Below, one piece after another: positions 8,561 to 17,560 of a stretch of 64,000 bases of DNA. Position 1 is the stretch's first letter, and every line of letters begins with the position of its first letter. Position numbers and translations under genes: made by a program. The DNA comes from Methanomicrobiales archaeon (lineage in GTDB: Archaea > Halobacteriota > Methanomicrobia > Methanomicrobiales > Methanospirillaceae). Under the pieces are notes generated by a model. It was not told where the DNA came from. It ran no database searches and was given only the letters and a program-made list of their open reading frames with translations. The DNA lies in NCBI GenBank assembly GCA_012729535.1, contig JAAYCY010000008.1, positions 1 through 64,000 of the forward strand, read 5' to 3'.

Positions 8561-8836
8561 TTAAATTGGAATCTGTCCCGATGAGAATAATATATAAACA
8601 ACTGCATGTATCAGGATAAAAACGGGCACCACGATAGAAAACACTGGCTTTCGAATTTTGTGTCTGAAAAGCCTCATGCCTGTATATGCTCCAAAAGGGC
8701 CAAAGAAAGCTGCTGTTAATAGACGTTGTTCCGAAATTCTGTACTTGTCAATCATTGCACGATGCTTGTCTATTCCAAATAATGCCAGTGCAATTACATT
8801 GAAAATGAGATACAGGACTATGAAAGGTTCATTCAT
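8561..8836 (-). CDS. DUF1294 membrane protein
   Basis: 91 residues with three hydrophobic segments (about 5-20, 43-52 and 66-88). The signature FGIDKHRAMIDKYRISEQRLL, then FFGPFGAYTGMRLFRHKIRKP, is the classic DUF1294 pattern. Function is unknown; the family is widespread and is sometimes fused to cold-shock domains in bacteria. It stands alone, between the Cache lipoprotein and the cysteine hydrolase. Confidence 0.88.
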   Translation of the reverse strand: MNEPFIVLYLIFNVIALALFGIDKHRAMIDKYRISEQRLLTAAFFGPFGAYTGMRLFRHKIRKPVFSIVVPVFILIHAVVYILFSSGQIPI

Positions 8837-8892
8837 TGCATTATTTCCTTTTATATACTACACCAAAAAAGGTTTTGAAAGTAACCACCAGT

Positions 8893-9459
8893 TCAATTTG
8901 AAAAAGTCTCTTTTGTTGAAATAATCTCATTAGATGAAAGAATTTCTGCGTACAATCCGGACAGTGAACTCATGAATGCAGCATGAACCATCGGTGCTGG
9001 CACGGTTGTATGCAAAAAGGTAAGGTCCCTCGTCGCACATGCATCGTGGATAAGGATGCATGAATAGCCAAGGTCAACTGCATGCCTTGTAGTCGCATCA
9101 ATGCACATATGTGTCATCATTCCTGCAATGATAAGCCGGCTTATCCTCTGTTCTTTCAAAACCGTTGTAAGATCAGTGTCCCTGAAACTATTTGGGAAGT
9201 GTTTGATGATTACCTGCTCTCCAGGAAGAGGGGATACTAATTTATGAATCTCTACTCCAGGTGTGTCTGGCAGAAAAAAGGATGCACCTGGCCGTGTAGA
9301 GATGTGTCTGATATGGATTGGTATTATTCTCTTCTCTCTTGCCCAATTAAGTATCTTTGCGGCATTTTCACCTGCTCTTGTGCTTTCAAAGCATTCCATC
9401 TTTCCACCAGGAAAGTAATCATTCTGGAGATCAATAAGTAGCAATGCAGAATTTTTCAT
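8893..9459 (-). CDS. isochorismatase-family cysteine hydrolase
   Basis: 188 residues with the family triad: Asp10 (LLIDLQNDYF), Lys86 (VIIKHFPNSF) and Cys119 (GMMTHMCIDATTRHA), which form the nucleophile centre of nicotinamidase/isochorismatase-type amidases. Substrate is unclear; the sequence around Cys lacks obvious nicotinamidase metal ligands (D.H..H). Its ATG overlaps the stop of the cupin-GNAT gene (ATGA, 9456-9459), so the two are co-translated and probably act on related small molecules. Confidence 0.9.
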   Translation of the reverse strand: MKNSALLLIDLQNDYFPGGKMECFESTRAGENAAKILNWAREKRIIPIHIRHISTRPGASFFLPDTPGVEIHKLVSPLPGEQVIIKHFPNSFRDTDLTTVLKEQRISRLIIAGMMTHMCIDATTRHAVDLGYSCILIHDACATRDLTFLHTTVPAPMVHAAFMSSLSGLYAEILSSNEIISTKETFSN

Positions 9460-10316
9460 AGGTCCTCACAATTTTCCAGGATATACTGTCGTGGATAAAA
9501 TCCAAATTTTTGATAAAAGGCAATTACACCCTCGTTTCCCACTGTTACATGTACCCTGATATCCGTAACATTCATCTTTTTCATCCAGATGATAGCCATT
9601 TTCATCAGGCATGTTCCGATTCCCATGTTTCTTGCTTTATCACGAATGAATATTGATTCAATTTCTCCAAATGACAATGATGCAGCTGAACAGAGACAGT
9701 ACCCGATATCTGAACTTGTTCTGTCATCAACAGCCATGTATATCATTATCTGTCTTTCTTCATTCCTCCGTATAATTTCTTTTTTTCGTTCTTTAAAACT
9801 AACCTTTTTCATTTTGCTAGTAAAGAGATGATTGTCTTTAATGATATAATCACGGAGTAATTTCCACATCGGTTCTATCCTGTCAATATCTTCAGGCCCG
9901 GTTGATATGATATGATATGAAGTTTTGATGGTGGTATTGCTCTTTTTTTCACTATTATCTTCTGTTACCCGGTGAACAGTCTCTGGAGAAAAAGCCGGAA
10001 GACAAACTGCGAGATATTCAGCTTCTTTTGGTGTCTGATACCTCACCGTTGTCCCTTTCGGAATAAATATTGCCTGTCCTGAATTAACAATGAATTTTTC
10101 CTTTTCTGTTTCAATAATAAGTATTCCATGAATTACCAGAGTGTATTCATCAAATTCAGGAGTCTGAAATGGTTCAGACCATCCTGATGGGCTAATCATC
10201 CTGGCTATACTCACCTCTGAAGTACCAGAAGCAACATTTCCAATATATTCTTCAATTGTTTTGGATGGTGTCCCGGCAGCAGGAATAATACGTGGTTTTT
10301 CTATGATCCGGACCAT
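9456..10316 (-). CDS. cupin-GNAT acetyltransferase fusion
   Basis: 286 residues with two domains. Residues about 25-115 are a cupin of the EutQ-like type: FDEYTLVIHGILIIETEKEK, then SGQAIFIPKGTTVRYQTPKEA. Residues about 135-286 are a GNAT N-acetyltransferase with the acetyl-CoA loop region (SIFIRDKARNMGIGTCLMKM) and VGNEGVIAFYQKFGFYPRQ. The fusion couples a small-molecule binding or sensing barrel to acyl transfer. The downstream cysteine hydrolase overlaps by four bases, so a make/break pair on an amide or amine is possible. The substrate is unknown. Confidence 0.85.
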   Translation of the reverse strand: MVRIIEKPRIIPAAGTPSKTIEEYIGNVASGTSEVSIARMISPSGWSEPFQTPEFDEYTLVIHGILIIETEKEKFIVNSGQAIFIPKGTTVRYQTPKEAEYLAVCLPAFSPETVHRVTEDNSEKKSNTTIKTSYHIISTGPEDIDRIEPMWKLLRDYIIKDNHLFTSKMKKVSFKERKKEIIRRNEERQIMIYMAVDDRTSSDIGYCLCSAASLSFGEIESIFIRDKARNMGIGTCLMKMAIIWMKKMNVTDIRVHVTVGNEGVIAFYQKFGFYPRQYILENCEDL

Positions 10317-10396
10317 ATAATATGATTATTTGTTGTTTCTATTTGATAATTGGGAAAATGTATATTGCCCTGGAAATCAACTGTGATCACAATCCT

Positions 10397-10921
10397 ATGA
10401 AGATACCCCCCCATAGTTATACACAATCTCCGGTAGAGGAAGTTTGTTTCCGGTTTTCATATGGTATGCATGCACCAGTAGAGACGATTATTCCTGCACC
10501 CTATCCCGGGTGGCTAGTAATCAGGGAAAAAATTGAAACAGTTCTAGAGTCTGTTTCTGCTAATAAAACAATGAAATCCTGTATGCTTCGGTATACTGAT
10601 GTATTTGCTCTTCGTGAAGGGGATATTCCACACAATCTCATTTATGTGGCTCCAAAAATTCCTGGGAGTGAATTATTTTCCGCATCCGGGACATCTTTGT
10701 CTGAAATATCAATGAAAGGGATAAATCATGGCTCTGTTATTATCATTCGGTTCACTCAGGAAAAAGATCGAATGATACTGATATTTGAAGCTTTGAGTGA
10801 TAGAAAACAGGAAATCTGGTTTGATTCTGTGCTACAGTGGTTTGATTTTGCGAGGGAGGATATTCATTTGTTATTTGATCTGGTCGTTTCGGATGAATTA
10901 AAAGAAAGACTATTGATATAA
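10397..10921 (+). CDS. unknown protein, possibly TIGR04255-like
   Basis: About 175 residues from the ATG at 10397. An upstream ATG at 10322 would leave only five bases to the divergent cupin-GNAT start, so I prefer the later one. The opening SYTQSPVEEVCFRFSYG recalls the sporadically distributed TIGR04255 family, but the protein is shorter than that family and the match is weak. The C-terminus contains IWFDSVLQWFDFAREDIHLLFD. No signal peptide or membrane helix. Function cannot be assigned. Confidence 0.6.
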   Translation: MKIPPHSYTQSPVEEVCFRFSYGMHAPVETIIPAPYPGWLVIREKIETVLESVSANKTMKSCMLRYTDVFALREGDIPHNLIYVAPKIPGSELFSASGTSLSEISMKGINHGSVIIIRFTQEKDRMILIFEALSDRKQEIWFDSVLQWFDFAREDIHLLFDLVVSDELKERLLI

Positions 10922-11733
10922 AAAACCTCGATAGTCCTCTTCATTGAATATTTTTAAAAAGACCTGATTAATTCATAATATTCGGGTTACCTGTGTAAAT
11001 ACTGTGTCCATTTGAATATTGCGGACTTTTTGCTGATCTAAAATTTTTCCTTTTGATTTACGGGTTTGTCAAGGCAAAAACCACTTCAATCCTTTACTTA
11101 CCCCCCCGTTGGATTTACATAGCCATCATATAATTCACTACATGTTATGGTTCTTGAAATCTCCGGGTTCATGACCCGGATGCAGATAATTAACTGTCCT
11201 ACCTTAACCATACGAACATACTGCTATGGATAACAAGTAATAATATATTGATGCTGTCTCCTTATTCCAGGTACAACGCATCCACTAAAAAGAGGAGTCA
11301 TATCATCACTATCGATATAAATTGGAGAATATGTCTGGATAGTAATATATCGAATGGTTCCGCATCTACCTCAAATCAGACGGGAGTTTCTGATTCGGGA
11401 TTAGTAAACCATCCGGATGCATCTGGATCAGAAGGACCTGATCCAATGAATACCGGTTGAATGAGTAAACATCACTTGGGGAAGACAGATTCCAGATTTA
11501 TATCTCAACCGGGGGATGAATCCGCATTTCTTAAAAGAGTCTTGAATTCGGGTTTTTACAGGTTCAGTCCTATCTGGCCTGGTTTTCCTTTTTTATGAAT
11601 TCACCGCTTCGATATCAATGCAAGGATCTCATGATTAAGTAAATAACATCCACTTTTTATCTTAATATAGTTAATTCTATCTTACCATGATTCTATCTAT
11701 GATTAAAACAAATAAATTATACCTATATCGCTT
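10922..11733. other. 812-base gap without a convincing gene
   Basis: A moderately AT-rich stretch between two orphan genes. It holds a C-run (around 11100-11107) and a perfect hairpin at 11162-11180. An open frame at 11248-11460 codes for a Ser/Asn/Gly-rich 70-residue product with no start signal that I can support. The 3' part (11620-11730) is AT-rich and presumably carries the promoter of the 93-residue gene. The region could be decayed coding sequence or hold an RNA gene. Confidence 0.5.
11162..11180. repeat. GC-rich hairpin in intergenic gap
   Basis: Perfect 7-base arms TCCGGGT and ACCCGGA with the five-base loop TCATG, standing out in AT-rich surroundings. No T-run follows on either strand, so it is not an evident terminator. 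Confidence 0.45.
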
Positions 11734-12015
11734 ATGCAGGAAAAAAGACCTAACAAAGTTCTCGGATACCGTACAGATATCCATGGAGAACCCATACAAA
11801 CTCTCATCGGTCCGTTAACCGAAGAGATGTGTGTTATCTTCAGTTTGAATTCAGGAGAAACAGATATTGTCACATCCAAGGATGATAATCTTATTCTGGA
11901 TCCATTCCTTCCATGTGACGAATCCGTTAACATAAAAATATTCAGAATGATGAAAAAACATCCGGCTATTTACACGAAATTTTATAAAACCCTGAATGAA
12001 AAAATTCACCGATAA
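11734..12015 (+). CDS. small orphan protein
   Basis: 93 residues, charged, no signal peptide or membrane segment: begins MQEKRPNKVLGYRTDIHGEP and ends KFYKTLNEKIHR. I do not recognise a domain. The coding pattern looks natural (balanced acidic/basic composition, hydrophobic strand MCVIFSLNSGETDIV), so I keep it as a probable real gene. It lies between a long gap and the convergent transglutaminase gene. Confidence 0.5.
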   Translation: MQEKRPNKVLGYRTDIHGEPIQTLIGPLTEEMCVIFSLNSGETDIVTSKDDNLILDPFLPCDESVNIKIFRMMKKHPAIYTKFYKTLNEKIHR

Positions 12016-12232
12016 ACGAATTACAATTGCGATGAGTTATCGGGAAAATTCACTCATTTTTATGATTTCGGTACCTACAGGGTTCATCGCCTGCGAGGAA
12101 CACTCTACTTCTGTGATTTGAACCAGTTAATTAAATTAAATTGTAATATCGGAGAATATTCGCCGATATTAAAAGAACATACACCATTACCAGTTACTGG
12201 AAGATCTTTCTATCTATAATAATCCTTGACTG

Positions 12233-13747
12233 TTAGGGAGATTGGTTTGTTAAGTCTTTAAAAGAATAACTCCAGGATGCCAATCCAATCATCTCTACAT
12301 CATCATCGGAGGTTAAGCAGAGAAGTGATGGGTTTTGGTGAACTATGGTAAACATGATATCAGGATTTGGTTCTCCACTGAAGAGTTCATCCATATCTGT
12401 TTGAATAGTGAGCCGGTAAGGATCCATGTTACCGAAAAAGAATTCTGAATACTCTTTCAATTGATCAGGTGTTGTATTGTATGCCCAGCTTCCTGCTTCT
12501 GCGACGGTTACATCCACCGGAATCCATCCATATTCAGGAAGGTAAAATTCTGCCCAGAAATGAGTCCCGGCATAACCAGGAAATATCTGGTATCCTCCAG
12601 GTGTCCGAGCCGGAATTCCCACTGCCCTGCATAACGCTGCAAAGTATGCACTCTGTGTTCCGCAATCACCAAATCCGGTTTCATGCACAAAATCAGACTC
12701 TGAAATGTTCATAGCTGAAATATACGTGTGGGGAACATTACTATAGGGTAGTGTGTCCAGAATATAATCGTAGATTAATTTTGCCTTTTTATAGGGATTT
12801 GTCTCATTTCCGACAATCTGCTGAGCAAGTTCAATAATTTCCTGGCTGACATTGATACTGGTCTGACTTTGTGTATATCTTCGATACAGTTCACTTCCGG
12901 TATCATATGCCTGGATATCATCCGGGTTAACCCGGTCTATCCGTGGACTTGAAGTAAAGGTTAATTCAGTTGAGATGTTGACATATTCTTCAATCATTTC
13001 CTCCAGTGGTATCTCAAGGTATACCTCACCGATATCTCCGGATGATTTCGGGCCGGATAATAAATATGCAGATGGCTCTACGGAAAGGATAGAAATATTG
13101 TTTTGACCTGTGGTCTCAACGGGAAGCGGAAGCCAAACCTGCAATGTTCCATTAGCAGGAAGTTCTTTCCTTGGAATATTCATGACTCCTATGGCAGAAT
13201 ACGTATGATTCAAATAAAGAGGGTTATCTGGATTGTCCATCACTCCAATATGTGGGATTACCTGATCAAAAAAGGGAGATTCTCCACTTTTCCGATTATT
13301 TTCCCTGATTAACGTGGTATTATGGTAGTTGATATTTCGTGCAATCCCCTCAAAATAATAGGTTTGGCCATCTGATTCAAACTGTATGGATTTTCCGGGC
13401 TCTAAAAAAACCTCTCGTTCATCTTTGGTAAGGTTTGGGATGCTTGCTGCGATAATCTCATCCGCGCTGGTTTTATTCTGCTGCATCTCAGCAAAGATCC
13501 AGTTAATCCTTTTCGCCTGACGGAGAGATTCGCGTTTCATATCTAAATTGCCTGAATTTGCATACTCTTCAGAGGCATTCGTATACAGATAATATGCTTT
13601 TTCATACTGGTATTGTTCCACCGCTGTCTCTGCCTGTTGATAGAACTCATCAGGAGACGATGTTGTTTCATTCCCCATCAACCCGGGTATTCCTAAAAGA
13701 AGAATAATAATTAGAAAAAGGATAATACCTCTGTCCATATTTGTCAC
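12233..13747 (-). CDS. exported transglutaminase-like protein
   Basis: 504 residues. The N-terminus has a signal anchor (about 8-24) followed by a short TPR-like helical segment (about 34-90). The C-terminal half is a transglutaminase/protease fold with the catalytic triad in order: Cys362 (GFGDCGTQSAYF), His396 (GTHFWAEFYL) and Asp412 (GWIPVDVTVA). Such exported archaeal proteins probably cross-link or cleave cell-surface proteins, though most are uncharacterised. An alternative ATG exists three codons downstream. It stands alone on the minus strand. Confidence 0.88.
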   Translation of the reverse strand: MTNMDRGIILFLIIILLLGIPGLMGNETTSSPDEFYQQAETAVEQYQYEKAYYLYTNASEEYANSGNLDMKRESLRQAKRINWIFAEMQQNKTSADEIIAASIPNLTKDEREVFLEPGKSIQFESDGQTYYFEGIARNINYHNTTLIRENNRKSGESPFFDQVIPHIGVMDNPDNPLYLNHTYSAIGVMNIPRKELPANGTLQVWLPLPVETTGQNNISILSVEPSAYLLSGPKSSGDIGEVYLEIPLEEMIEEYVNISTELTFTSSPRIDRVNPDDIQAYDTGSELYRRYTQSQTSINVSQEIIELAQQIVGNETNPYKKAKLIYDYILDTLPYSNVPHTYISAMNISESDFVHETGFGDCGTQSAYFAALCRAVGIPARTPGGYQIFPGYAGTHFWAEFYLPEYGWIPVDVTVAEAGSWAYNTTPDQLKEYSEFFFGNMDPYRLTIQTDMDELFSGEPNPDIMFTIVHQNPSLLCLTSDDDVEMIGLASWSYSFKDLTNQSP

Positions 13748-13913
13748 AATCCTTTATCATATGTGTGAATTCTTTGCAGTAAAATCCTTTTGCCTTCACT
13801 GATATAAATAAGCCAAAGCCTATGAAAAATCCATTATTTTTATATTTATCTGTAAAATGGTATCATATTTGTGATAACACGAAGTATATAACCAATGTCG
13901 CTAAGTATTTTCC

Positions 13914-14216
13914 ATGCTCACTTTCATCCTGCTTGGAAGATTAACCAGTCTTGCATTAGAACAAGCCCGGGAATTTAAGGAACGTGACAGAAGAGCGGCA
14001 GATATTATCAAAAAATCCGGAGGAAATCTGGTTTCTCTTTATTATACCTACGGACAATACGATTTTGTAGCAATTATTGAGGCACCATCACAAGATGTCA
14101 TGACAATGATTCTCTTTGAAATAGGCCGGTTTAGTACCGTAAGTTCAGAAACTTTAATGGCCATTCCTCCTGATCACTTGTACAAGATAATCGAAAATTT
14201 TCCCGAATATGAATGA
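13914..14216 (+). CDS. GYD-domain protein
   Basis: 100 residues, the usual length of the GYD family (ferredoxin-like alpha/beta fold). It shows the hallmark YYTYGQYDFVAIIEAPSQD, the variant of the G-x-Y-D stretch that names the family, and ends with a helix region (MAIPPDHLYKIIENF). Function is unknown; family members may bind ligands as dimers. It is followed, 80 bases downstream, by MarC. Confidence 0.85.
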   Translation: MLTFILLGRLTSLALEQAREFKERDRRAADIIKKSGGNLVSLYYTYGQYDFVAIIEAPSQDVMTMILFEIGRFSTVSSETLMAIPPDHLYKIIENFPEYE

Positions 14217-14296
14217 TAATAACTGTGATAATATATAAACTCATATTTTTCAGACAGGCTCAATATGCCTGAACAACCAATAATTGATACAGGAAA

Positions 14297-14974
14297 ATGG
14301 TATCAGACATTGGTTATCTTGTAGGAGCAGTCGGAACATTCTTTGCAATATTAGATCCTTTTGGAAATCTTCCGTTTTTTATTGCCTATACTAGTAATCT
14401 TAGTTCCAGGGTTCGGAAAAAAACTGCTCTTATTCTTTCGGTTTTTATTTTCTTATCGATGACCTTATTTTTGTTTTCAGGTCAGGTCGTTCTGAGTTTT
14501 TTTCACATATCCATTCCAGCATTCCAGATTGCGGGAGGGATTATACTTTTTGGAGTAGCCCTTTCGATGATGAGCGGGACTCATACCATTACTATGAACC
14601 GTGTTATTCATGATACCGGGAAAGATCAGTTATTAGAGCAAAATGAATCAATTCTCCCGACTATTATTGTACCGCTGGGGATACCTTTGTATGTTGGTCC
14701 TGGATCAATTGCAGCAGCTATACTATTTGGTAGCAATGCACCGACAGAAACGGCTTTTCTGGGAGGCCTGCTGGTTATCCTGATTATCGTATTGTTTATC
14801 ACCGTGCTGAATCTTTGTTCTGATATTATTGGCAGGATCCTTGGAAACCAGGGAATTGAGATTCTTGTCAGACTCATGGGACTGGTCCTTGCAGCAATAG
14901 CTGTCCAGCTAACACTGGACGGAATTTCCGGAGCTATTACAACAATGATAATCCCGGAATTACTGCATCAGTGA
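14297..14974 (+). CDS. MarC-family membrane protein
   Basis: 225 residues with six hydrophobic helices and the family motifs FFAILDPFGNLPFFIAYT near the N-terminus and PLGIPLYVGPGSIAAAILFG in the middle. MarC (UPF0056) proteins are inner-membrane proteins once linked to drug resistance; their true transport activity is not established. An ATATATAA box lies about 60 bases upstream of the ATG and AGGAAA is just before it. Confidence 0.92.
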   Translation: MVSDIGYLVGAVGTFFAILDPFGNLPFFIAYTSNLSSRVRKKTALILSVFIFLSMTLFLFSGQVVLSFFHISIPAFQIAGGIILFGVALSMMSGTHTITMNRVIHDTGKDQLLEQNESILPTIIVPLGIPLYVGPGSIAAAILFGSNAPTETAFLGGLLVILIIVLFITVLNLCSDIIGRILGNQGIEILVRLMGLVLAAIAVQLTLDGISGAITTMIIPELLHQ

Positions 14975-14987
14975 TAAAATAAAAGTT

Positions 14988-15731
14988 TCAGAGATGGATT
15001 TCCATGTCATCCTGGCCAATTATCACCTTTGAAAAGGCATGACTGATTTTTTTTATTGCCAGTCTCTGCTCAATGGAGACATACAGGTCAGCTGCAAAGT
15101 GAACCAGGGCGAGTTCTCTGGCCCTGGCTTTTTCTGCCATATCTAATGCAATCTCTGGATTAAGGTGTGGCCAGCCGGGATTATCCTGTCCTGGAAGATA
15201 TGAACATTCGGTGATCAAAAGGTCGGCATCTGCCCCTAAATTTACAATCCCTTCACAAGGCCCGGTATCAGTACAAAATGCAATGGTTTTTTCAAGTTCA
15301 AACCGGTATCCGTTCACTGGCTGGTTATGGACAAGTCCTGCTGTTATTACCGTGAATGGAATATTAATACAACATTTTGAACATTCTTCAATTGAGACAG
15401 TATATGGAAGTTCACCGATGGGGATAGTGAATGGATACCCGATAAACGAAGTCAGCATACCCACACCTGGAGGGCCAAAAATACGGAGGCCTCTTTCAAA
15501 TTTGCATCTGGCAAGAGTATGAAAACCGGATATGTGGTCCAGATGAAAATGGGAGAGGAAAAGAAATGCAGGTTTTTGAATGGATGGATACTTATCAGGT
15601 ATCTTTGAAAAACCTTCTCCAGCATCCAGAATTATAAAATAATCAGGAGTATCGATGGTCAGACAGGTAGTACACCCGGTTTTTGATGTATACCACCCGT
15701 TTGTTCCATGCAGAGTGATAGTTATTGTCAT
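14988..15731 (-). CDS. metallo-beta-lactamase-fold hydrolase (RNase Z-like)
   Basis: 247 residues. The zinc-binding motif HFHLDH is at 61-66, with a second ligand aspartate in FCTDTGPCEG and a final His in LVHFAADLY. The N-terminus ITLHGTNGWYTSKTGCTTCL resembles RNase Z / phosphodiesterase-like members of the fold. Extra cysteines (CTTC, CSKCC) are unusual. It converges on MarC and is read in the same direction as the DUF308 gene 21 bases upstream. It may act on a phosphodiester or cyclic nucleotide; not certain. Confidence 0.85.
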   Translation of the reverse strand: MTITITLHGTNGWYTSKTGCTTCLTIDTPDYFIILDAGEGFSKIPDKYPSIQKPAFLFLSHFHLDHISGFHTLARCKFERGLRIFGPPGVGMLTSFIGYPFTIPIGELPYTVSIEECSKCCINIPFTVITAGLVHNQPVNGYRFELEKTIAFCTDTGPCEGIVNLGADADLLITECSYLPGQDNPGWPHLNPEIALDMAEKARARELALVHFAADLYVSIEQRLAIKKISHAFSKVIIGQDDMEIHL

Positions 15732-15751
15732 AATTGCCTATAATAATGCCA

Positions 15752-16288
15752 CTAATAGCTGAATTCAGAATAACCAACTTTTTTTGATCGGAAAAATCCA
15801 ATAATTCCATAGATGATTAGATATAATCCTAGAAATGCCATTACCAGTTGCATTCCTTCCTGCGGGTACAGGATCATATAAAATCCTACCAGAATGGTCA
15901 CAATCCCTCCTCCCACAAGAAAAAACCATGATAATTTGTCTTCTATGAATTTCGGGGAGAAGAATAATTGAGATATTCCCATGAGTAAAATCACAATTCC
16001 AAGAAGTAGTCCCATAAATGATACGGTTACTTCAGGTGTCAGAAGAGCGTAGAGACTTAAAAATCCTCCGACAAGGCCTAATATTACCAGAGGCAGTGAA
16101 AAAACCGTTCCTCTCATGGTAATTCCCATGCCAATGCATGCCAGTGAAAGGATGAGTATTGCTGCTGCAAGGAATATACCAATCAGGCCGGGAATGAATG
16201 GTGAAAAAACCAGGAGTACTAATCCGAAAAAAATGGAAAAAAATGCTGTCTGTTTTGATGCCTGGCTACTTACCCAAATCATCTGCAT
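15752..16288 (-). CDS. HdeD/DUF308-type membrane protein
   Basis: 178 residues with six transmembrane helices arranged as three hairpins, including FFSIFFGLVLLVFSPFIPG, LVGGFLSLYALLTPEVTVSF and GLYLIIYGIIGFFRSKKVG. This is the repeat pattern of the HdeD family, linked in Escherichia coli to acid resistance; its molecular role is unknown. It lies between the metallo-hydrolase and the radical SAM gene, all on the minus strand with short gaps, so it may belong to their transcript. Confidence 0.85.
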   Translation of the reverse strand: MQMIWVSSQASKQTAFFSIFFGLVLLVFSPFIPGLIGIFLAAAILILSLACIGMGITMRGTVFSLPLVILGLVGGFLSLYALLTPEVTVSFMGLLLGIVILLMGISQLFFSPKFIEDKLSWFFLVGGGIVTILVGFYMILYPQEGMQLVMAFLGLYLIIYGIIGFFRSKKVGYSEFSY

Positions 16289-16352
16289 ACAGGCAGGTTG
16301 GTTATGGAAGGTTTTAATGATGTCCGGTATGGCTTCAATGGTGTATCTTTCG

Positions 16353-17510
16353 TTATCTCATTGCGATTTTATGCATAAGGGCCATGATTCCCGGTTTTTT
16401 CGTCTGTGTATTGTATCCTGGATTAAAACCCCCAAACATCGGTGGTCCCTCAAACATTTCGGTGTTCATTCTTCCTGATATTTCATCGAAAATCCGTTTA
16501 TACGCAACACAATGTGGATCAACACTGGTAATTTCTCCTCCTGAAGGCGCAATGGCGTTATATGGGCATCCTCCCCGGCAGTATTGTATATGGGAACATT
16601 CTGCACAATGGTTATCAACATAAGTTTTAAAGTCATTCATGAGTCTTCCGGCTTTTGAGTTGTCAAGTTCTTCCTGGCTTGGCCTATCTGCAACATTTCC
16701 CATTACATATTCTTCCATTCCGACAAACCGGTAACAGGGATATATACTCCCGTCCGGCCCAATGGCATAGGTATTACCCATGCAGTCAGCAAAGGTGCAG
16801 ACATTTCCCCGGCGGGTAAAGACACACCTGACAAGGTCATTGATATTCATAATATCAATCTCACTGATATGCTCAAGGGATTCATCCAGCAGATATACGA
16901 GAAGTTCTCCGAATATTTCAGGAGCCAGTGCCCATTCATCCGGATTGGAGTTACGAAGGGAGGGAAGTGCCGGGTGCAGTTTCATGGTAAAACCCTGGTC
17001 AAGAAAGAACTGCAAGATTTTTTCCCGTTCGTTTACTGAATGCCTGGTAAAGGTACAGATAAATCTGACTTCAAGGCCTTGGTTTAGTGCCACAGAAAAA
17101 CCCTGCATTGTCTTGTCAAAATACCCTTCTCCCCTCTGGTAATCTGTTATCTCTTTTGGACCATCGATGCTGGAACCGACAGGCACATGATATGCTGCAA
17201 ATATTTCTGCCAGTTCAGGAGTCATCCGCCAGAGGTTTGTTTGTATGGCAAACGACGGGTTATTTTTTTTCAGACCTTCTGCAAGGATTGGAAGAGCTTC
17301 ATGGTAAAATGCAGGTCCTGCAAGGAGAGGTTCACCTCCGTGAAAGGTTATCGTAACCGGATCTGATCGAAAATTCGAAAGCCAGGATACCGTATCTTTA
17401 ATTGTCTGAATACCCATTATTGGTGAGCCCTCTTCCGAGCTCCAGCAGTATTTGCAGTTAGATGGGCAGCCAAGCGTTGGAATAATCATTATATGGAAGG
17501 GTGTTTTCAT
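16353..17510 (-). CDS. radical SAM/SPASM peptide-modifying-type enzyme
   Basis: 385 residues. The radical SAM cluster motif C-x3-C-x2-C is at Cys15, 19 and 22 (GCPSNCKYCWSSEEG), with the GGEP motif at FHGGEPLLAG. The C-terminal part holds SPASM-type auxiliary cluster cysteines: VCTFADC, YPCYRF, HCAECSHIQYCRGGCPYN and a later Cys. This places it with the sulfatase-maturase-like and peptide-maturation enzymes known in methanogens. The extreme C-terminus after the last Cys is Gly/Pro-rich (EGPPMFGGFNPGYNTQTKK). I see no small cysteine-rich precursor peptide within the adjacent gaps, so the substrate is unidentified. Confidence 0.9.
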   Translation of the reverse strand: MKTPFHIMIIPTLGCPSNCKYCWSSEEGSPIMGIQTIKDTVSWLSNFRSDPVTITFHGGEPLLAGPAFYHEALPILAEGLKKNNPSFAIQTNLWRMTPELAEIFAAYHVPVGSSIDGPKEITDYQRGEGYFDKTMQGFSVALNQGLEVRFICTFTRHSVNEREKILQFFLDQGFTMKLHPALPSLRNSNPDEWALAPEIFGELLVYLLDESLEHISEIDIMNINDLVRCVFTRRGNVCTFADCMGNTYAIGPDGSIYPCYRFVGMEEYVMGNVADRPSQEELDNSKAGRLMNDFKTYVDNHCAECSHIQYCRGGCPYNAIAPSGGEITSVDPHCVAYKRIFDEISGRMNTEMFEGPPMFGGFNPGYNTQTKKPGIMALMHKIAMR

Positions 17511-17560
17511 TTGAATACCACAATTATATTGATTCTATATCGTTGAGCAGGAGACCTAAA

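Noticed and set aside
11248-11460. 70-residue Ser/Asn/Gly-rich open frame
   Set aside because: No recognisable domain and no good start signal; it may be a remnant of a secreted protein but I cannot support it as a gene.
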